Assembly (NCBI GenBank): GCA_001604435.1
Contig: LVBO01000008.1
Location: 1-6,777, forward strand
Length of the DNA stretch: 6,777 bases
Origin: Synergistales bacterium Syner_01
GTDB lineage: Bacteria > Synergistota > Synergistia > Synergistales > Aminobacteriaceae
Direction: 5' to 3'
This document shows positions 5,452-6,777 of the stretch, one piece after another. Numbering within the stretch: the stretch's first letter is position 1; each line of letters opens with the position of its first letter. A program made the translations under genes and the position numbers. The notes under the pieces were generated by a model. The model was not told where the DNA came from and did not search any database. It saw nothing but the letters and a program-made list of their open reading frames with translations.

Positions 5452-6777
5452 ATGAAACCGGCAGACGAAAACGTCGATCAACTTCGGGAGAGAGTACGGG
5501 TGCTTACCGGGGAGAGAGAGGCGGCAAAGCGAATTCTTGAAGCCGCCGTCGATTCTCTTATTTTTCCAGTGGTTGTCGACGACACGTTCTCTTCCGAGAT
5601 CCTCTTGGCCCAGGCGGCGCAGAAGCTTCGCTCTTTCATCAGGCTGGACGCTCTTGTGTTCTATCTCTTTTCAGCGGATGGGCTGGATTTTTTCCCCGCT
5701 TTCTGCGCTCCGCCCGAAAGGCTTTCATTTTTCGAGGAGGAAATGACCCCTCTCGTAGATGACGGAACATTCGCATGGGCTGTCGACCGGAATAAACCGG
5801 TAATAATCACGGCTCGGCCAAGGAAGATGAGTGCGGCTCCGGAAACTAAAGAACGCCAAATTCTGTTGCATTCAATAATGTCGTCGAACCGGAGCATCGG
5901 AATGTTTATGGGGCTTTTAGGGGAGGACGAAACCGCTATTCTTGACATCTCCTTCGCTTTTTTCACAGTCCTTCTTGGAGCTATGGCGAGTATTCTTCAG
6001 AACGCCGAACTGTATACGATGATTCAAGGACTGAATAATGAGTTGCAAGGGAAGATCGAGCGCCTTGAAGAATCGGAGCGCAATCTTGCGGAAGCGATGA
6101 AGGCGAAAGAGGTCTTCCTTGCAAATGTCAGCCATGAAGTGCGTACGCCGCTCAACGGTATTATCGGCATGACGACCCTGTTGGAGGAAACGCTTCTGGA
6201 CACGCGCCAAAGGGAGCTCCTCGGCGTTCTGAAAGATGAATCGGGGGCCCTTCTTCGGCTGATCAACGACCTTTTGGATTTTTCGAAGATGAAGGCGGGA
6301 AAACTTGTCTTCGAAGATGCTCCCTTCGACCTGTACGAGCTTTGGAACAGCGTCCGCGACAGCTTTTTCCCTCGCGCCGTCGCCAAAAACCTTTCTTTTT
6401 CAATGATCCTCCACGAATCGGCGCCCCGAATTGTTTCCGGAGACGCCTTCAGGATACGCCAGGTCCTCGGGAATCTCGTCGGAAATGCTGTGAAATTCAC
6501 TCCGGCCGGTTCCGTTCAAGTCGTCGGAAAATTTCTGGAACGCCGGGGAGAATCCTTTCTTTTCGAGGTCAAGGTGTATGATACGGGAATAGGCATTTCA
6601 TCGAGAAAAATTGACGGGCTTTTTCAGCCTTTTGTCCAGGGCGATGTTTCCATGACCCGAAAGTACGGTGGGACAGGGCTCGGTTTGGCCATTTCGAAAC
6701 GCATCGTCGACGGCATGGGGGGACGGATAACATTTGAGAGCCGGGAGGGAGAAGGCTCGCTTTTTTCTTTCATCATT
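5452..6777 (+). CDS. cytoplasmic GAF-domain sensor histidine kinase (partial, C-terminus beyond window)
   Basis: The protein phosphorylates itself on a histidine with ATP and passes the phosphate to a response regulator. The visible part has 442 residues and is open at the right edge. Residues 10-35 form a charged helix. About 45-185 looks like a divergent GAF sensory domain, called by overall pattern rather than by key residues, with no visible ligand. A charged helix, probably coiled coil, follows (185-225). The dimerisation and phosphoacceptor domain has FLANVSHEVRTPLNGIIGM (222-240) with H228. The ATPase domain shows the N box (NLVGNAVKFTP, 341-351), G1 (DTGIGIS, 377-383), F box (FQPFVQ, 391-396) and G2 (GGTGLGLAIS, 406-415), all intact. 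No membrane segments were seen, so the signal is probably internal. The style of the H box is common in hybrid kinases, so a receiver domain may follow beyond the window. The ATG at 5452 is 7 nt past the HDOD stop with only a weak ribosome site, which suggests translational coupling. A GTG at 5500 behind GGGAGAG is an alternative start. Confidence 0.93.
   Translation, partial: MKPADENVDQLRERVRVLTGEREAAKRILEAAVDSLIFPVVVDDTFSSEILLAQAAQKLRSFIRLDALVFYLFSADGLDFFPAFCAPPERLSFFEEEMTPLVDDGTFAWAVDRNKPVIITARPRKMSAAPETKERQILLHSIMSSNRSIGMFMGLLGEDETAILDISFAFFTVLLGAMASILQNAELYTMIQGLNNELQGKIERLEESERNLAEAMKAKEVFLANVSHEVRTPLNGIIGMTTLLEETLLDTRQRELLGVLKDESGALLRLINDLLDFSKMKAGKLVFEDAPFDLYELWNSVRDSFFPRAVAKNLSFSMILHESAPRIVSGDAFRIRQVLGNLVGNAVKFTPAGSVQVVGKFLERRGESFLFEVKVYDTGIGISSRKIDGLFQPFVQGDVSMTRKYGGTGLGLAISKRIVDGMGGRITFESREGEGSLFSFII

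Noticed and set aside
1..6777. Defence system, prophage, insertion sequence or CRISPR array
   Set aside because: No transposase, integrase, nuclease or toxin-antitoxin genes, no spaced repeat array and no terminal inverted repeats or target duplications were seen.

Overview
The window holds six protein-coding genes, two of them cut by its ends, in two oppositely transcribed blocks that meet at a divergent promoter region near 2873-3022. It looks like ordinary bacterial chromosome: consensus AGGAGG-type ribosome binding sites, sigma-70-like -10 boxes, moderate-to-high GC and short intergenic gaps. There is no tRNA, rRNA, CRISPR array, transposase or integrase. Protein flavour and gene mix suggest an amino-acid-fermenting diderm, perhaps a member of Synergistota. 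That is an impression from sequence style, not a demonstrated assignment.

Left block, minus strand (1-2872). Reading leftward, the order is a secreted M48-family zinc metallopeptidase (2243-2872), a 343-nt gap with a hairpin, two abutting palindromes, a tandem 8-nt repeat and a promoter, then a fold-type I PLP aminotransferase (679-1899). A strong 15-bp hairpin terminator (567-603) follows, and then the 5' part of mnmE, the tRNA-modification GTPase (1-491, running off the left edge). The terminator and a candidate promoter before mnmE suggest separate transcription units.

Right block, plus strand (3023-6777). A threonine-synthase-like PLP enzyme with an N-terminal zinc ribbon (3023-4153), an HDOD-domain signalling protein (4206-5444) and a GAF-containing histidine kinase (5452 to the right edge, incomplete) are packed with gaps of 52 and 7 nt. 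No terminator is visible between them, so they probably form one operon driven by a promoter at 2965-2993. The HDOD protein and the kinase probably act in one cytoplasmic signalling pathway. How the metabolic enzyme relates to them is unknown.

I found no convincing novel system. The points worth a second look are the HDOD protein with a full-looking set of HD-type metal-binding residues coupled to a kinase, the enzyme-plus-signalling operon, and the unexplained repeats and palindromes upstream of the aminotransferase.
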